Positions 17,951 through 26,514 of a stretch of DNA of 64,000 nucleotides are shown piece by piece (the first letter of the stretch is position 1; every line of letters starts with the position of its first letter). The DNA is from Acidimicrobiales bacterium. GTDB lineage: Bacteria > Actinomycetota > Acidimicrobiia > Acidimicrobiales > Iamiaceae. The notes beneath the pieces were generated by a model, which made no database searches, was not told the origin of the DNA, and saw nothing but the letters and a program-made list of their open reading frames with translations. The stretch is taken from the NCBI GenBank assembly GCA_030448105.1, contig JAUJNP010000010.1, positions 67,221-131,220 of the forward strand. The letters run 5' to 3'. Made by a program: the position numbers and the translations under genes.

Positions 17951-20305
17951 TCATCCCTCCCTGGCCTCGGACGGGAGGGACGCCAGGCCAGGAAGGGCCT
18001 CGACCGGCAGCCGGCGCCCCAGCTCCGCCAACTCCTCGAGCCGGGCCGCCAGCTCGGCCAGCGTGGCCAGGGGGACGTCGCCCACCGCGGAGGCCGCGGC
18101 CGCTTCGATGCGGGCGATCACGCCCTCGCTCCCCCCCACGTTGCCGAGCACCCCGCGGGCCAGGCCGGCGGCGGCGAACAGACGGGCCTCGGCCGCCATG
18201 CGCTCCTCGACGGCGCCCCCCAGCCACCACCCGGCCCCGCCGCCCGAGGCACCGGCCACGTGTCCGTAGCGGTGGCGGAAGTCGGGCGAGGTGGGAGCGG
18301 CCGGCCCCACCACCGTGGCCGTGTCGAGGTAGGCGAAGCGGTCCGGGCGGCGCTGCAACGCCCGCCACACGTCGAGCACCGACTGGGCCGGACTCGACCA
18401 CGCCGCCCCGTAGCCGCCGCCGAGGCTCCGGTGTGAGCGCTGGGGCAGCGACGTCCACAGCTCGGTGTTGGCCGCCGGCGCCACCAGCACCACCCGCGCC
18501 CGCTGGGCGCCCAGCTCCTGGGCCCGCTCCATCCGCCAGGCCAGGAGCTGCACCCGCAGCAGGCGCTCGAAGGGCTCGACGACCAGGTCCTCCAACGGCA
18601 CCAGGTCGCGTCGCAGCGGGCCGTCGGGATCGTCGACCTGGGCCCGGTACCGGGCGGCGCGGGCCTCAAGGGAGGCGGCGTCGGGCCGGTCGGGTCGGGC
18701 CCGTTCCGCGTAGCGCCAGTCGATCAGAGCCAGCTCCACGTCCCCCGACGGGGTCAGGTACCGAAAGGCGGCATCGGCCCGGGTGGCTCCGGCCGGGCGG
18801 CTCGGGCCGCTCCAGGCGAACACCACGTGGTCCTCGGCGTCGTAGCCCCTCGTCCCGCCCGGGTGGCGGGGCCCGCCGAAGGGAAGCACCCGGACGGCCG
18901 GCACCACCGTGGCGAAGAGGGCGCAGACGGCCTCCGGATCACCGACCAGCGGCGCCAGCGCGTTGGCGCATTGCACCTGGGAAGACAGGAGGTGGTTGCT
19001 CGGACCGCCGTCGACGCCGTGGTGCCAGCCGACGCCGGCTGCCTCGAAGCGTTCGAGGGCGACCTCCCTCGCCTCGGGCAGAAGGTTGAGGGGGGCGAAG
19101 CGCTCGGGCAGGCAGAACGGCAGCGCCGGGCCGCGACCCTGGTAGGCGCCGGGTGCCCGGGCCTCCTCGGGTAGGCAGCGGGTCGAGCGCTTCCAGGCCA
19201 CCGCCGCCGCCCGAGCTCGGAGCACGAACGGGCCCGAGCCGGACGCCGTCGTGGAGGTGGTCCCGGCCGGATGCAGGACGTCGCCCAGGGAACCATCGCC
19301 CTCCAGCAGCCACACCTCGGGCGGGTCGAGCGCTCCGCGGGTGCCCGGCTCGGCGGCGATGGCCTCCGCCACCGCGTGGAGCCGGGCCAGGGCCTTGTCC
19401 CGGCCGGCGTGGCGATGACCGTCGCTGTCGCGGTCGCGGTCGCCGTCGCCGTCGCCGTCGACCAGTGCCACCACCGGGACCACCCGGGCGGGCGAGGCGA
19501 GGTCGCCGCCCGGGCGGGCCAGGGCCAGCCCGGTCCGCTGGGCGAGCATGGCGGCCAGGACGTCGAGGGCGGTGGCGTCGGCGACCAGCTCGGCCACCAG
19601 CGCCGCCGCGAAGCTGGCCGTCACTGGGGCTGCAGCCGCGGTGCGGGGATCGTGCCCGCCGACCACCTCGACCACCAACAGGCGGCCAGAGGCGTCGGCG
19701 GCCAGGAGGTCGGGCCGGCGGTCGGCGAGGTCGAGGCGTTCGACCAGCCGCTTGTGCGGCGGCCACCACCGCCGATCGGTCGGCCCGTGGGCCAACGCGC
19801 GCTGGAGCGGCCGCGCCGCCCGGGCCATCGAGTCCCGGCGGTGCACGGCCTGATCCCAGCTGATCGCCGGGGCCCGGGTGATCACCCGCAGCGGCCCCGA
19901 GGCCGGCGCGCCCAGGCGGACCATGGCCCGACCCCTCGGGTCGGTGAGCGCGTCGGCCGCCCGGGGGGAGGCGAGGACCTTGCCCGTCGCCCGGCGCACG
20001 TCGGGCCAGACCACCTCGAGCCGACGCCGGGTCATCCAACCGGCCCACTCGAGGGGCATGGCCCTGGACCGCCACAGGTCCGGGTCCGGGCGGAGGCGAA
20101 ACAGGCCGGCCCGCTCGTCCACCGCCAGCACGTCGGCCGCCCCGGCGGTGAGCCCCGCCCAGCTGCGCTTGCCGCTGCGGGAACGACCCAGGCCGACATC
20201 GAGGAGCTCGGGCTCCTCCCCCACCAGGGTCACCAGCGAGGACAGGGCTCCCCCGGGTTGCAGCTCGGCCAGCAGCGTGGCCGAGATCCGCCGGTCGAGG
20301 CGCAC
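17951..20305 (-). CDS. Large protein with two degenerate PD-(D/E)XK-like cores
   Basis: The product has 784 residues. The C-terminal half resembles the PGN_0703-type putative restriction endonucleases: PSNHLLSSQVQCAN (residues 435-448) followed by a nuclease-like core, D511 and LALIDWRYAE, where family members have an acidic residue and E-x-K. Here the triad reads D529-W-R531, so the lysine is arginine. The N-terminal half has a second nuclease-like strand pair, RRPDLLAAD (D199) and LLVVEVVGG (E213-V-V215), also without lysine. An acidic DGDGDGDRDRD tract lies between them. The sequence suggests a DNA-binding or scaffold role rather than a normal nuclease, but activity cannot be excluded. It starts with GTG and is followed at one base by the membrane-anchored gene. 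Confidence 0.55.
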   Translation of the reverse strand: MRLDRRISATLLAELQPGGALSSLVTLVGEEPELLDVGLGRSRSGKRSWAGLTAGAADVLAVDERAGLFRLRPDPDLWRSRAMPLEWAGWMTRRRLEVVWPDVRRATGKVLASPRAADALTDPRGRAMVRLGAPASGPLRVITRAPAISWDQAVHRRDSMARAARPLQRALAHGPTDRRWWPPHKRLVERLDLADRRPDLLAADASGRLLVVEVVGGHDPRTAAAAPVTASFAAALVAELVADATALDVLAAMLAQRTGLALARPGGDLASPARVVPVVALVDGDGDGDRDRDSDGHRHAGRDKALARLHAVAEAIAAEPGTRGALDPPEVWLLEGDGSLGDVLHPAGTTSTTASGSGPFVLRARAAAVAWKRSTRCLPEEARAPGAYQGRGPALPFCLPERFAPLNLLPEAREVALERFEAAGVGWHHGVDGGPSNHLLSSQVQCANALAPLVGDPEAVCALFATVVPAVRVLPFGGPRHPGGTRGYDAEDHVVFAWSGPSRPAGATRADAAFRYLTPSGDVELALIDWRYAERARPDRPDAASLEARAARYRAQVDDPDGPLRRDLVPLEDLVVEPFERLLRVQLLAWRMERAQELGAQRARVVLVAPAANTELWTSLPQRSHRSLGGGYGAAWSSPAQSVLDVWRALQRRPDRFAYLDTATVVGPAAPTSPDFRHRYGHVAGASGGGAGWWLGGAVEERMAAEARLFAAAGLARGVLGNVGGSEGVIARIEAAAASAVGDVPLATLAELAARLEELAELGRRLPVEALPGLASLPSEAREG

Positions 20306-20319
20306 GGGGATACTTGGAG

Positions 20320-20745
20320 TCAGGCCGGGGCCACTACGGCGAGCAGGCGGTCGACGAACTCGCCGGCGCTGCGCTCGAGGCGGTCCCTCCGGATGGTCAT
20401 GCCCCCGAGCACCTCGGCGCCCCGGTCCTCCACGATCGCCACCAGCTTGTCGAGCACCTTGCCCGGGGCGATGGCGTAGGTGGCGAACACGGCGGCCCGC
20501 TTGCCGCCCATGGCGGGGAGCCCCCGGAGCCGCGCCGCCCGGCCCGGGCGCTGGCCGGCCACCACGATGCCGTCGGTCCAGGTGCCGATCACCACGAGGT
20601 CGGCTCGACTGAGGGCTTCGTAGTCGACCGCCGTCACCGGGCAGGTGACGGTGGTGATCCCTGCCTCCGAGAGGCCGTCGCCGATGAGGCGCGCCGCCCG
20701 CGCCGTGTTGCCGGTGAGGCTCTCGTAGATCACCAGGGCGTTCAT
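20320..20745 (-). CDS. Flavodoxin-like protein
   Basis: This 141-residue flavodoxin-fold protein begins MNALVIYESLTGNT. The S9-L-T-G-N-T14 loop matches the FMN phosphate-binding site T/S-x-T-G-x-T. GTWTDGIVVAG has the place of the second flavin loop. Such proteins carry electrons or act as small NAD(P)H-linked reductases in the cytoplasm; partners are not known here. The ATG at 20745 was chosen because the fold starts there and a GGGGGAG ribosome-binding site precedes it. The gene ends 15 bases before the start of the large downstream gene, so the two are probably cotranscribed. Confidence 0.78.
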   Translation of the reverse strand: MNALVIYESLTGNTARAARLIGDGLSEAGITTVTCPVTAVDYEALSRADLVVIGTWTDGIVVAGQRPGRAARLRGLPAMGGKRAAVFATYAIAPGKVLDKLVAIVEDRGAEVLGGMTIRRDRLERSAGEFVDRLLAVVAPA

Positions 20746-20861
20746 CGGCTCCCCCTTCACCCGACGGCGCCGGCGCGCCGGCGGATCGTCGCCCCCCAAG
20801 GTCTAGCAGCGGTCCCGCATCCGCGGCCCGGGCCGACTCCAGGACGAGGAGGAGATGATCC

Positions 20862-21518
20862 TCAGCGTGACGAGCGGCGGCGGGCCTTGGTGGCCTCCGC
20901 CGCGGCCTTGAGGTCGCGAGCGGCGCCGGTGGCCTCCACTGCCTCTTTGCGCTCCTCGAGCGCCTCCTTCTCGGCGCGCAGGCGGTCGGCCTCGGCCTTG
21001 CGTTCCCGGGCGTCGATGCGCTCCTGCTCGGCGGCGGCCGCCTCCTTGGCCTTGCGTTCCTTCTGCACGGCCTGGGTGCGGACCTTCCGCTTGGCCTGGG
21101 CCCGCTCCCGCTCCAGGCGTTGCTCCTCGGCCTCGGCCCGCTGACGTGCCTCGGACGCCTCCCGCTCGGCCTGTTCCCGCCGCTGGCTCAGCTCCTGGTC
21201 GGCCTCCTGGCGACGGCGCTCGGCCTCGGCGTCGAGGGTGGCCGCCCGCCGGAGCTGGTTCACCCGTGCCGACTGGACCGACGCCTGGCGGCGAAGCTCC
21301 TCGTCGCCCAGCACCGAGCCGGCCAGTCCCTTCACCGACGCCTCGAAGGCGTCGAAGGCCAGCGCCGGGCCCCACTCATCGGCCTTGCCATCACCGTTGC
21401 CGGCGCCTCCGTTGCGGCCCCGGTGGGTGACGGACTGGACCACATCGAGGGGGAGGCGCAGCACCCGGAGGTAGCTGGTGAGGGCCATCCGGGGAACGCG
21501 GGCGAGGTCGAGGGGCAT
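20862..21518 (-). CDS. CsbD-like/coiled-coil protein, second of a pair
   Basis: The product has 218 residues. About residues 60-85 hold a short motif GLAGSVLGDEELRRQASVQ that resembles the CsbD stress-protein core. The rest is a highly charged Glu/Arg/Ala coiled coil ending in a basic tail, so a rod-like, probably oligomeric cytoplasmic protein is expected. I chose ATG at 21518 because AAGGAGA (21524-21530) sits at ribosome-binding distance; a longer reading begins at 21554. The gene directly follows a similar but shorter gene, and the two look like an old duplication. Function is unknown; CsbD proteins are linked to general stress. Confidence 0.62.
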   Translation of the reverse strand: MPLDLARVPRMALTSYLRVLRLPLDVVQSVTHRGRNGGAGNGDGKADEWGPALAFDAFEASVKGLAGSVLGDEELRRQASVQSARVNQLRRAATLDAEAERRRQEADQELSQRREQAEREASEARQRAEAEEQRLERERAQAKRKVRTQAVQKERKAKEAAAAEQERIDARERKAEADRLRAEKEALEERKEAVEATGAARDLKAAAEATKARRRSSR

Positions 21519-21550
21519 GGTGGTCTCCTTAGGGCGGGCGGTGGGATCGG

Positions 21551-22057
21551 TCAACGGGATGGGTCCTGGGCCTCGATGGCGGCAGCCGCGGCGCGGGCGG
21601 CGTCGGCCTGGGCCTTGACGCGGGCGGCTTCCTGCTCGGCCTCGGCGCGGTCCTGGAGGGCGGCGATCTCCTCGCGCGTGGCCTCGCCCTGCTGGCGGGC
21701 GGCCGACTGCGCCACCGCCCGCTCCCGCTGGTCGAACCCGTGCTCGACCCGCTGCTCCACCTGCTCCTTCTCGGCCTCGATGGCAGCCTCCCGGCGCCGG
21801 CCGGCCTCCTCGGCCTCCAGCCGGCGCGCCTCGACCTGGTTGGCCTCGAGAGCCGAGGTGACCTCGGCCTCGGCTTCGGCCTGCTCGGCGTCGGCGGCGC
21901 GACGACGGGCCTCCTCCGCCGTCTCGGCCGTGCGCTGCTCCAGGCGGCCTTCGACCGCGAGCTCGTCCTTACCGAGCGTCGACCCCAAAGCCTCCTTGGC
22001 CTTGCCCTTCAGCTTGTCGAGGGGGCCGCTCGCAGGGGGTTCGGGGGTCGTCGACAT
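21551..22057 (-). CDS. CsbD-like protein with coiled-coil tail
   Basis: The protein has 168 residues. Residues 13-40 read as a CsbD-type core (LDKLKGKAKEALGSTLGKDE), known from small proteins induced by general stress in Bacillus and others. About 125 residues of Glu/Ala/Arg coiled coil follow, which ordinary CsbD proteins lack. The ATG at 22057 is preceded by TAGGAG at good distance. It heads a two-gene unit with the similar gene at 20862-21518. The role is not known; protection of membranes or DNA under stress is only a guess from the family. Confidence 0.68.
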   Translation of the reverse strand: MSTTPEPPASGPLDKLKGKAKEALGSTLGKDELAVEGRLEQRTAETAEEARRRAADAEQAEAEAEVTSALEANQVEARRLEAEEAGRRREAAIEAEKEQVEQRVEHGFDQRERAVAQSAARQQGEATREEIAALQDRAEAEQEAARVKAQADAARAAAAAIEAQDPSR

Positions 22058-22194
22058 CGGTCTCCTAGGAGCTGTCTCGGGTTGGGCGGGGCGCGCAGCT
22101 GTGGCGCACGGACGAGCTTCATTCCTACCCGGGTCGACGAAGCGGGAGACCGTGACGGGGTTGTGAACTGCGCCACCATCTCCGCCTGTGACCG

Positions 22195-22395
22195 GTGACC
22201 ACCGCGGTGAGGGGTTTGGCCCGTGGGTTCGCGGGCCAGGGTGATGGGGTGGACCTCTTGTCTCGGATCTCCGAGGTGGCCGCCCTCCCCGTCCGCTGGT
22301 TGAGCGCGCTGATGGACGAGGCCGACGAGGCGTGGGACCTCGCCGACCCCTTCCTCACCGGCGACGACGGCGCCACCAGCCCCTCGGCATGGTGA
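22195..22395 (+). CDS. Possible small protein, unknown function
   Basis: A 66-residue reading starts with GTG and runs to TGA just before the hydrolase gene. It encodes a short Arg/Gly-rich start and an acidic amphipathic helix region (SALMDEADEAWDLADPF). No clear ribosome-binding site is seen. Composition looks protein-like, but it could be chance in GC-rich DNA, and the opposite strand is also open. It lies between the CsbD-like pair (divergent) and the hydrolase gene. Confidence 0.33.
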   Translation: MTTAVRGLARGFAGQGDGVDLLSRISEVAALPVRWLSALMDEADEAWDLADPFLTGDDGATSPSAW

Positions 22396-22429
22396 CTCGT
22401 GGTGACGGGGTGACCGTGCGCCCTCAACG

Positions 22430-23305
22430 GTGAGCGCGGCGGGCCCGCCCATCAGCTTCGGGCCGCTCGAGGCCGGGGGCATGACCTTCGAGATCCGCCG
22501 GTCCGGCCCCGACGACGGGGAGCTGGTGCTGTTGCTCCACGGGTTCCCCCAGACCGGTGCGGCGTGGAACGAATGCCTTCGTGACCTGGCCGGCGCCGGC
22601 TACCGGGCCATCGCCCCCGATCAACGGGGCTACTCCCCCGGCGCCCGACCCGAGGACGTCTCCAGTTACGGGGTGGAGCACCTCGCCGGCGACGTGCTGG
22701 CGATGGCCGATGCCCTGGGCGCCACCCGGTTCCACCTCGTCGGCCACGACTGGGGCGGCGTGCTGGGGTGGTACCTCGCCGCCACCTCCCCCGCCCGGCT
22801 CCTCAGCTTCACGTCGGTGTCCACCCCCCACCCCCGGGCCATGGCCGCCGCCATGGCCGGTCCTCAGCTCCTGCGCTCGCTCTACGTGCCGTTCTTCCGG
22901 TTGCCATGGCTCCCCGAGCGGATCCTCGGCGCCGGTCACCACCGCGTCCTCCGTGAAGCACTGGTGCGCTCAGGCCTGCCCGAGGCCAGGGCCAAGGCCA
23001 CCGTGGCTGCGCTGGAGCGGTCGGGCGCGCTCCCATGGGCGCTGGCCTGGTACCGGGCCGCCGGGCCGAGCCTCGTGCGGTCGGTCGGCCCCATCACCGC
23101 GGTGCCCACCATGTACGTGTGGAGCACCGGCGACACCGCCCTCGGACGGGGGGCCGCCGAGCGCACCGCCGGCCAGGTCACCGCCCCCTACCGCTTCGAG
23201 GTCCTGGAGGGCGTCAGCCACTGGATCCCCGAGACCGCCGCCGACGCCCTCACCGCGCTGCTGCTCGATCACCTGGGCTCGGCCTCCCCGGGCGCCGGCG
23301 GGTAG
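22430..23305 (+). CDS. Alpha/beta hydrolase with Asp nucleophile (epoxide hydrolase-like)
   Basis: This 291-residue cytoplasmic hydrolase has the oxyanion motif LLLHGFP and the nucleophile elbow VGHDWGG, with aspartate D107 rather than serine. That points to the epoxide hydrolase or haloalkane/haloacid dehalogenase branch, which forms an ester intermediate through Asp. A second aspartate in VWSTGDTALG and the histidine in EGVSHW complete the triad. The first 20 residues before the core may be too many: an ATG at 22481 would remove 17. It is followed closely by the histidine phosphatase gene. Confidence 0.82.
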   Translation: MSAAGPPISFGPLEAGGMTFEIRRSGPDDGELVLLLHGFPQTGAAWNECLRDLAGAGYRAIAPDQRGYSPGARPEDVSSYGVEHLAGDVLAMADALGATRFHLVGHDWGGVLGWYLAATSPARLLSFTSVSTPHPRAMAAAMAGPQLLRSLYVPFFRLPWLPERILGAGHHRVLREALVRSGLPEARAKATVAALERSGALPWALAWYRAAGPSLVRSVGPITAVPTMYVWSTGDTALGRGAAERTAGQVTAPYRFEVLEGVSHWIPETAADALTALLLDHLGSASPGAGG

Positions 23306-23315
23306 AGCGTCGGCC

Positions 23316-24074
23316 ATGCCTCGATCCGAGCGGTGGCCGGCCTCGCTCCTGCTCGTGCGCCACGGCGAGAGCGCCGGCAACGTGGCCCGGGACCAGGCCG
23401 AGGCCTCCGGGGCTGCGTGGATCGACATCGCCGAGCGCGACATGGACGTCGTCCTCTCCGAGCTCGGCGCCCGCCAAGCCGACGCCGTGGGCCACTGGCT
23501 GGCCGATCGGGCGCAGGCCCGCCCCACCGTCGCCCTCACCTCTCCCTACGTCCGCGCCTGCAACACCGCCACCATCGCCCTCGAAGCGGCGGGGCTCGAC
23601 ATCGAGCTGGCGGTCGACGAGCGCCTGCGGGAGCGGGAGTTCGGGGTGCTCGACCGGCTGACCAAGCGGGGGATCGAGGAGCGCTTCCCCGACCAGGCCC
23701 AGGCCCGGGCCCGGATCGGCAAGTTCTACCACCGGCCCCCGGGCGGCGAGAGCTGGTGCGACGTGGCCCTCCGGGTCCGCAGCGCGCTGGAGACGATGGC
23801 CCGCGAGCACGCCGGCGAGGACGTGCTCGTGGTGGCTCACCAGGTGGTCATCCTCATGTTCCGCTACGTGCTCGAGCAGCTCACCGAGCAGGAGATCCTC
23901 GCCATCGGCCGAGGCGAGGAACTGGCCAACTGCTCGGTCACCACCTTCGTCCACGACCCTGGGCTGCGGGGCCGGGGCGGCATGCGCCTGGAGCGCTTCA
24001 ACGAGGCCGTCGCCCTCCGCCAGGCCGGCGAACCCGTCACCCGCGAGCCCGATGCCCCCGTCGCCCCCCGCTGA
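23316..24074 (+). CDS. Histidine phosphatase (phosphoglycerate mutase family)
   Basis: This 252-residue member of the RHG superfamily has LLLVRHGESAGN near the N-terminus, which holds the phosphorylated histidine. The second catalytic histidine lies in VLVVAHQVVILMFRY, and the acidic residue in RLREREFGVLD. Such enzymes remove phosphate from sugars, nucleotides or proteins; true mutases are usually longer in the middle. The substrate is unknown. The start is an ATG 11 bases after the hydrolase stop, and the last 23 bases overlap the start of the nnrD gene, so the three are likely one operon. Confidence 0.85.
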   Translation: MPRSERWPASLLLVRHGESAGNVARDQAEASGAAWIDIAERDMDVVLSELGARQADAVGHWLADRAQARPTVALTSPYVRACNTATIALEAAGLDIELAVDERLREREFGVLDRLTKRGIEERFPDQAQARARIGKFYHRPPGGESWCDVALRVRSALETMAREHAGEDVLVVAHQVVILMFRYVLEQLTEQEILAIGRGEELANCSVTTFVHDPGLRGRGGMRLERFNEAVALRQAGEPVTREPDAPVAPR

Positions 24075-24972
24075 CCCCACCGTCGTCACGCCGGCCGTGC
24101 TGAGGGCGATGCCGTTGCCCGACCACGGCGACGCCACCAGCAAGCACGAGCGCGGCCAGGTGCTGGTGGTGGGGGGCGCCGCCTCGACGCCCGGCGCGGC
24201 CCTCCTGGCCGGGATCGCCGCGCTGCGGGCAGGGGCGGGCAAGTTGCAGGTGGCCACGGTCGCATCGGCGGCGACAGGGCTGGCCCTGGCCGTGCCCGAA
24301 GCGGGCGTCATCGCCCTGCCCGAGACCTCCTCGGGGGCCATCGCCCCGGAAGCGGCGTCCGAGCTCCTCCCCCTGGTGGCATCGGCCGACGCCGTCCTGT
24401 TCGGCACCGGCGCCATGGACGCCGAGGCCACGGGCGCGCTGCTCGGCCCCGTCGTGGGCGCGCTCGACGGCGCCGTGCTGGTGGTCGACGCCGGAGCCCT
24501 GCCGGCGGTCGGTGACGACCCTTCGCTGCTGGCTCCCACCCGGGGCCGGGCGGTGGTGATGCCCAACCCCGGGGAGATGGCTGCCCTCGGTGGCGCCGGC
24601 TCGGGCGACGGCGCCGACTCCGACTCGGACTCCGACGATCCTCGCACCAGGCTGGCGGCGGCGGTGGAGCGCCTCGGGGTGGTGGTCGCCCTGCGCGACG
24701 CCGACACCTGGGTGAGCGCGCCGGGGGAACGTGCCTGGCTGGACCAGTCCGGCAACCCGGGCCTGGCCACGTCGGGCTCGGGTGACGTGCTCGGCGGGCT
24801 CATCGCCGGCCTGGCCGCCCGGGGGGCTCCGCCGCTCACCGCCACCCTCTGGGCGGTGCACCTCCACGGCGCCGCCGGCGACCGTTGTGCCGCCCGCTTC
24901 GGCGACCTCGGCTACCTGGCCCGGGAGCTGCTGGCCGAGGTGCCGCGGGCCATGCGGGTGCTCCGGGCCTGA
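24052..24972 (+). CDS. nnrD: ADP-dependent NAD(P)H-hydrate dehydratase
   Basis: This 306-residue YjeF C-terminal-type enzyme repairs damaged NAD(P)HX to NAD(P)H using ADP. The family fold is seen in KHERGQVLVVGGA, VMPNPGEMAAL and the signature GNPGLATSGSGDVLGGL, which contains the catalytic aspartate. Most bacteria fuse this domain to an epimerase (NnrE); here it stands alone, and no epimerase is visible nearby. A Ser/Asp run (GADSDSDSDDP) is inserted in a surface loop. It overlaps the phosphatase gene by 23 bases. Confidence 0.9.
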   Translation: MPPSPPADPTVVTPAVLRAMPLPDHGDATSKHERGQVLVVGGAASTPGAALLAGIAALRAGAGKLQVATVASAATGLALAVPEAGVIALPETSSGAIAPEAASELLPLVASADAVLFGTGAMDAEATGALLGPVVGALDGAVLVVDAGALPAVGDDPSLLAPTRGRAVVMPNPGEMAALGGAGSGDGADSDSDSDDPRTRLAAAVERLGVVVALRDADTWVSAPGERAWLDQSGNPGLATSGSGDVLGGLIAGLAARGAPPLTATLWAVHLHGAAGDRCAARFGDLGYLARELLAEVPRAMRVLRA

Positions 24973-25096
24973 GCCGGCCGGCGGCGGAGAGGTGCGGCGA
25001 CCCGCCGCCCTGAGGTCCGCTCCAGGCGACGGGTCCGCCGTCCCCCCTCTACGACACCGTTGCCGGACGTGGATGCCACGGCGCGAGGATGGGGGC

Positions 25097-25879
25097 ATGC
25101 GACCGGGCGTGCCCCTCGAGGTGGAACCGATCGTGCGCGGGCTGGACGAGAACGGCTACGCCGTGGTCCCCGGCGTCCTCGACCGGTCCACGGTGGCGGC
25201 TATCCGCAGCGAGCTCCATCGGCTGCTGGAGACCACGCCCACGGGCCGCAACGACTTCGAGGGGTTCGCCACCAAGCGCATCTACCGCCTCTTCGCCAAG
25301 ACGAGGGCCTTCGACCCCCTCGCCACCCATCCCGTGCTGCTCGGCGTCCTACGGCGAACGCTGGGGCACTGCCAGCTGAGCGCGCCCACCGGCATCCAGA
25401 TCGGTCCCGGCGAGCCGGCCCAGATCCTGCACCGCGACGACTCCATCTATCCCCTGCCCGAGCCCCACGGCGAGGTGGTGCTCAACACCATGTGGGCCTT
25501 CGACGACTTCACCGTCGAGAACGGGGCGACGCGCCTGGTGGTCGGGAGCCACCGCTGGGAGGTGGGCCGCCAACCGACCGACGCCGATCCGATCACCCAC
25601 CTCGAGATGCCGGCCGGCAGCGTCGCCTTCTACACCGGCAGCGTGTGGCACGGCGGCGGGGCCAACCGCACCGCCGAGCCCCGCCTGGGGGTGATCCTCG
25701 AGTACGCCGCCGCGTGGTTGCGCCCCCAGGAGAACCATGTGATCGGTGTGCCTCCGGAGGTGGTCGCCACCCTGCCCGACACGCTGCAGGAGCTGCTCGG
25801 CTACAACATCTTCCCGCCGTTCATGGGCTACGTGGACGGTCGCCACCCCCGCCGGTTCCTTCCCGCCGATGCTCGCTGA
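25097..25879 (+). CDS. Phytanoyl-CoA dioxygenase-family protein
   Basis: This 260-residue Fe(II)/2-oxoglutarate oxygenase has the facial triad H112-x-D114 (in ILHRDDSIYPL) and H185 (in SVWHGGGAN), with R196 as the expected 2-oxoglutarate ligand. It belongs to a different PhyH subgroup from the phnY-like protein at 3305-4066. Members of this subgroup hydroxylate small natural products or lipids; the substrate is not known. The ATG at 25097 follows a 124-base gap. Its last 11 bases overlap the start of a COQ7-like di-iron gene, so the pair is coupled and may act on one molecule. Confidence 0.8.
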   Translation: MRPGVPLEVEPIVRGLDENGYAVVPGVLDRSTVAAIRSELHRLLETTPTGRNDFEGFATKRIYRLFAKTRAFDPLATHPVLLGVLRRTLGHCQLSAPTGIQIGPGEPAQILHRDDSIYPLPEPHGEVVLNTMWAFDDFTVENGATRLVVGSHRWEVGRQPTDADPITHLEMPAGSVAFYTGSVWHGGGANRTAEPRLGVILEYAAAWLRPQENHVIGVPPEVVATLPDTLQELLGYNIFPPFMGYVDGRHPRRFLPADAR

Positions 25880-26489
25880 CGGCGGGGGCGTCAGCGAGGA
25901 CGGGGCGGCCGAGGATGGGGCGGCCGGCGACGCGGCGGCGAGGGTCGCGCTGGTACGGATGCTGCAGGACGCCCACGCCGGTGAGCTGGCCGCCGCCTAC
26001 GCCTACCGGGCCCACTGGCGCTCCTTGCGCCGGCCCGCCGAGCGCGAGGAGGTCCGCCGCATCGAGGCGTCGGAGTGGCACCACCGAGCCGAGGTGCGGT
26101 CGATCCTCGACGGCCTGGGCGCCCGCCCTCGCCTCCGCCACGAGCTGGTGATGGGGGTGACCGGCCGGGTGCTCGGGTCGTTGTGCTTCGTTACCGGCTG
26201 GTTCGGCCCGATGTACGCCGCTGGCCGCCTGGAGGGCATGAACGTGAGCCAGTACCTCACCGCCCGGGAGGCGGCCGTCCGCCTGGGGTTGCCCTACGTC
26301 GACCGGCTGGACGCCATGCGGGTCGAGGAGGACCGGCACGAACGCTGGTTCGGCGACCGGGTCCGGGGGCACCCGTTGCTGCCGCTGGCCCGCCGGGTGC
26401 TGGGCTGGAGCCCACCGGAGCCCGACGCCGCCACTGAGCCTCCGCCGGTGGTGGTCACGCCCCCGCCGAGGGCTGGGGTCGGAGCCTGA
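25869..26489 (+). CDS. COQ7-like ferritin-fold di-iron protein
   Basis: The product has 206 residues. The helical-bundle di-iron ligands can be placed as E39 (DAHAGELAA), E69-x-x-H72 (ASEWHH), E122 (RLEGMN) and E154-x-x-H157 (EEDRHERW), the order found in COQ7/CLK-1 demethoxyubiquinone hydroxylases. Actinobacteria of this type usually make menaquinone, so a real ubiquinone role is unlikely; a related hydroxylase is more plausible. A poorly conserved acidic N-terminus (20 residues) precedes the bundle and a Pro-rich tail ends it. The ATG lies inside the end of the PhyH-type gene. Confidence 0.7.
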   Translation: MLADGGGVSEDGAAEDGAAGDAAARVALVRMLQDAHAGELAAAYAYRAHWRSLRRPAEREEVRRIEASEWHHRAEVRSILDGLGARPRLRHELVMGVTGRVLGSLCFVTGWFGPMYAAGRLEGMNVSQYLTAREAAVRLGLPYVDRLDAMRVEEDRHERWFGDRVRGHPLLPLARRVLGWSPPEPDAATEPPPVVVTPPPRAGVGA

Positions 26490-26514
26490 CCCAGGCCGGC
26501 CGACCCCGCCACGA

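Noticed and set aside
19420..19470. GTCGCC microsatellite as a separate repeat element
   Set aside because: It encodes the DGDGDGDRDRD tract of the 784-residue protein.
22125..22427. Minus-strand open frame of about 100 codons between the CsbD-like gene and the hydrolase
   Set aside because: Random composition, no ribosome-binding site, and it covers the hydrolase upstream region.
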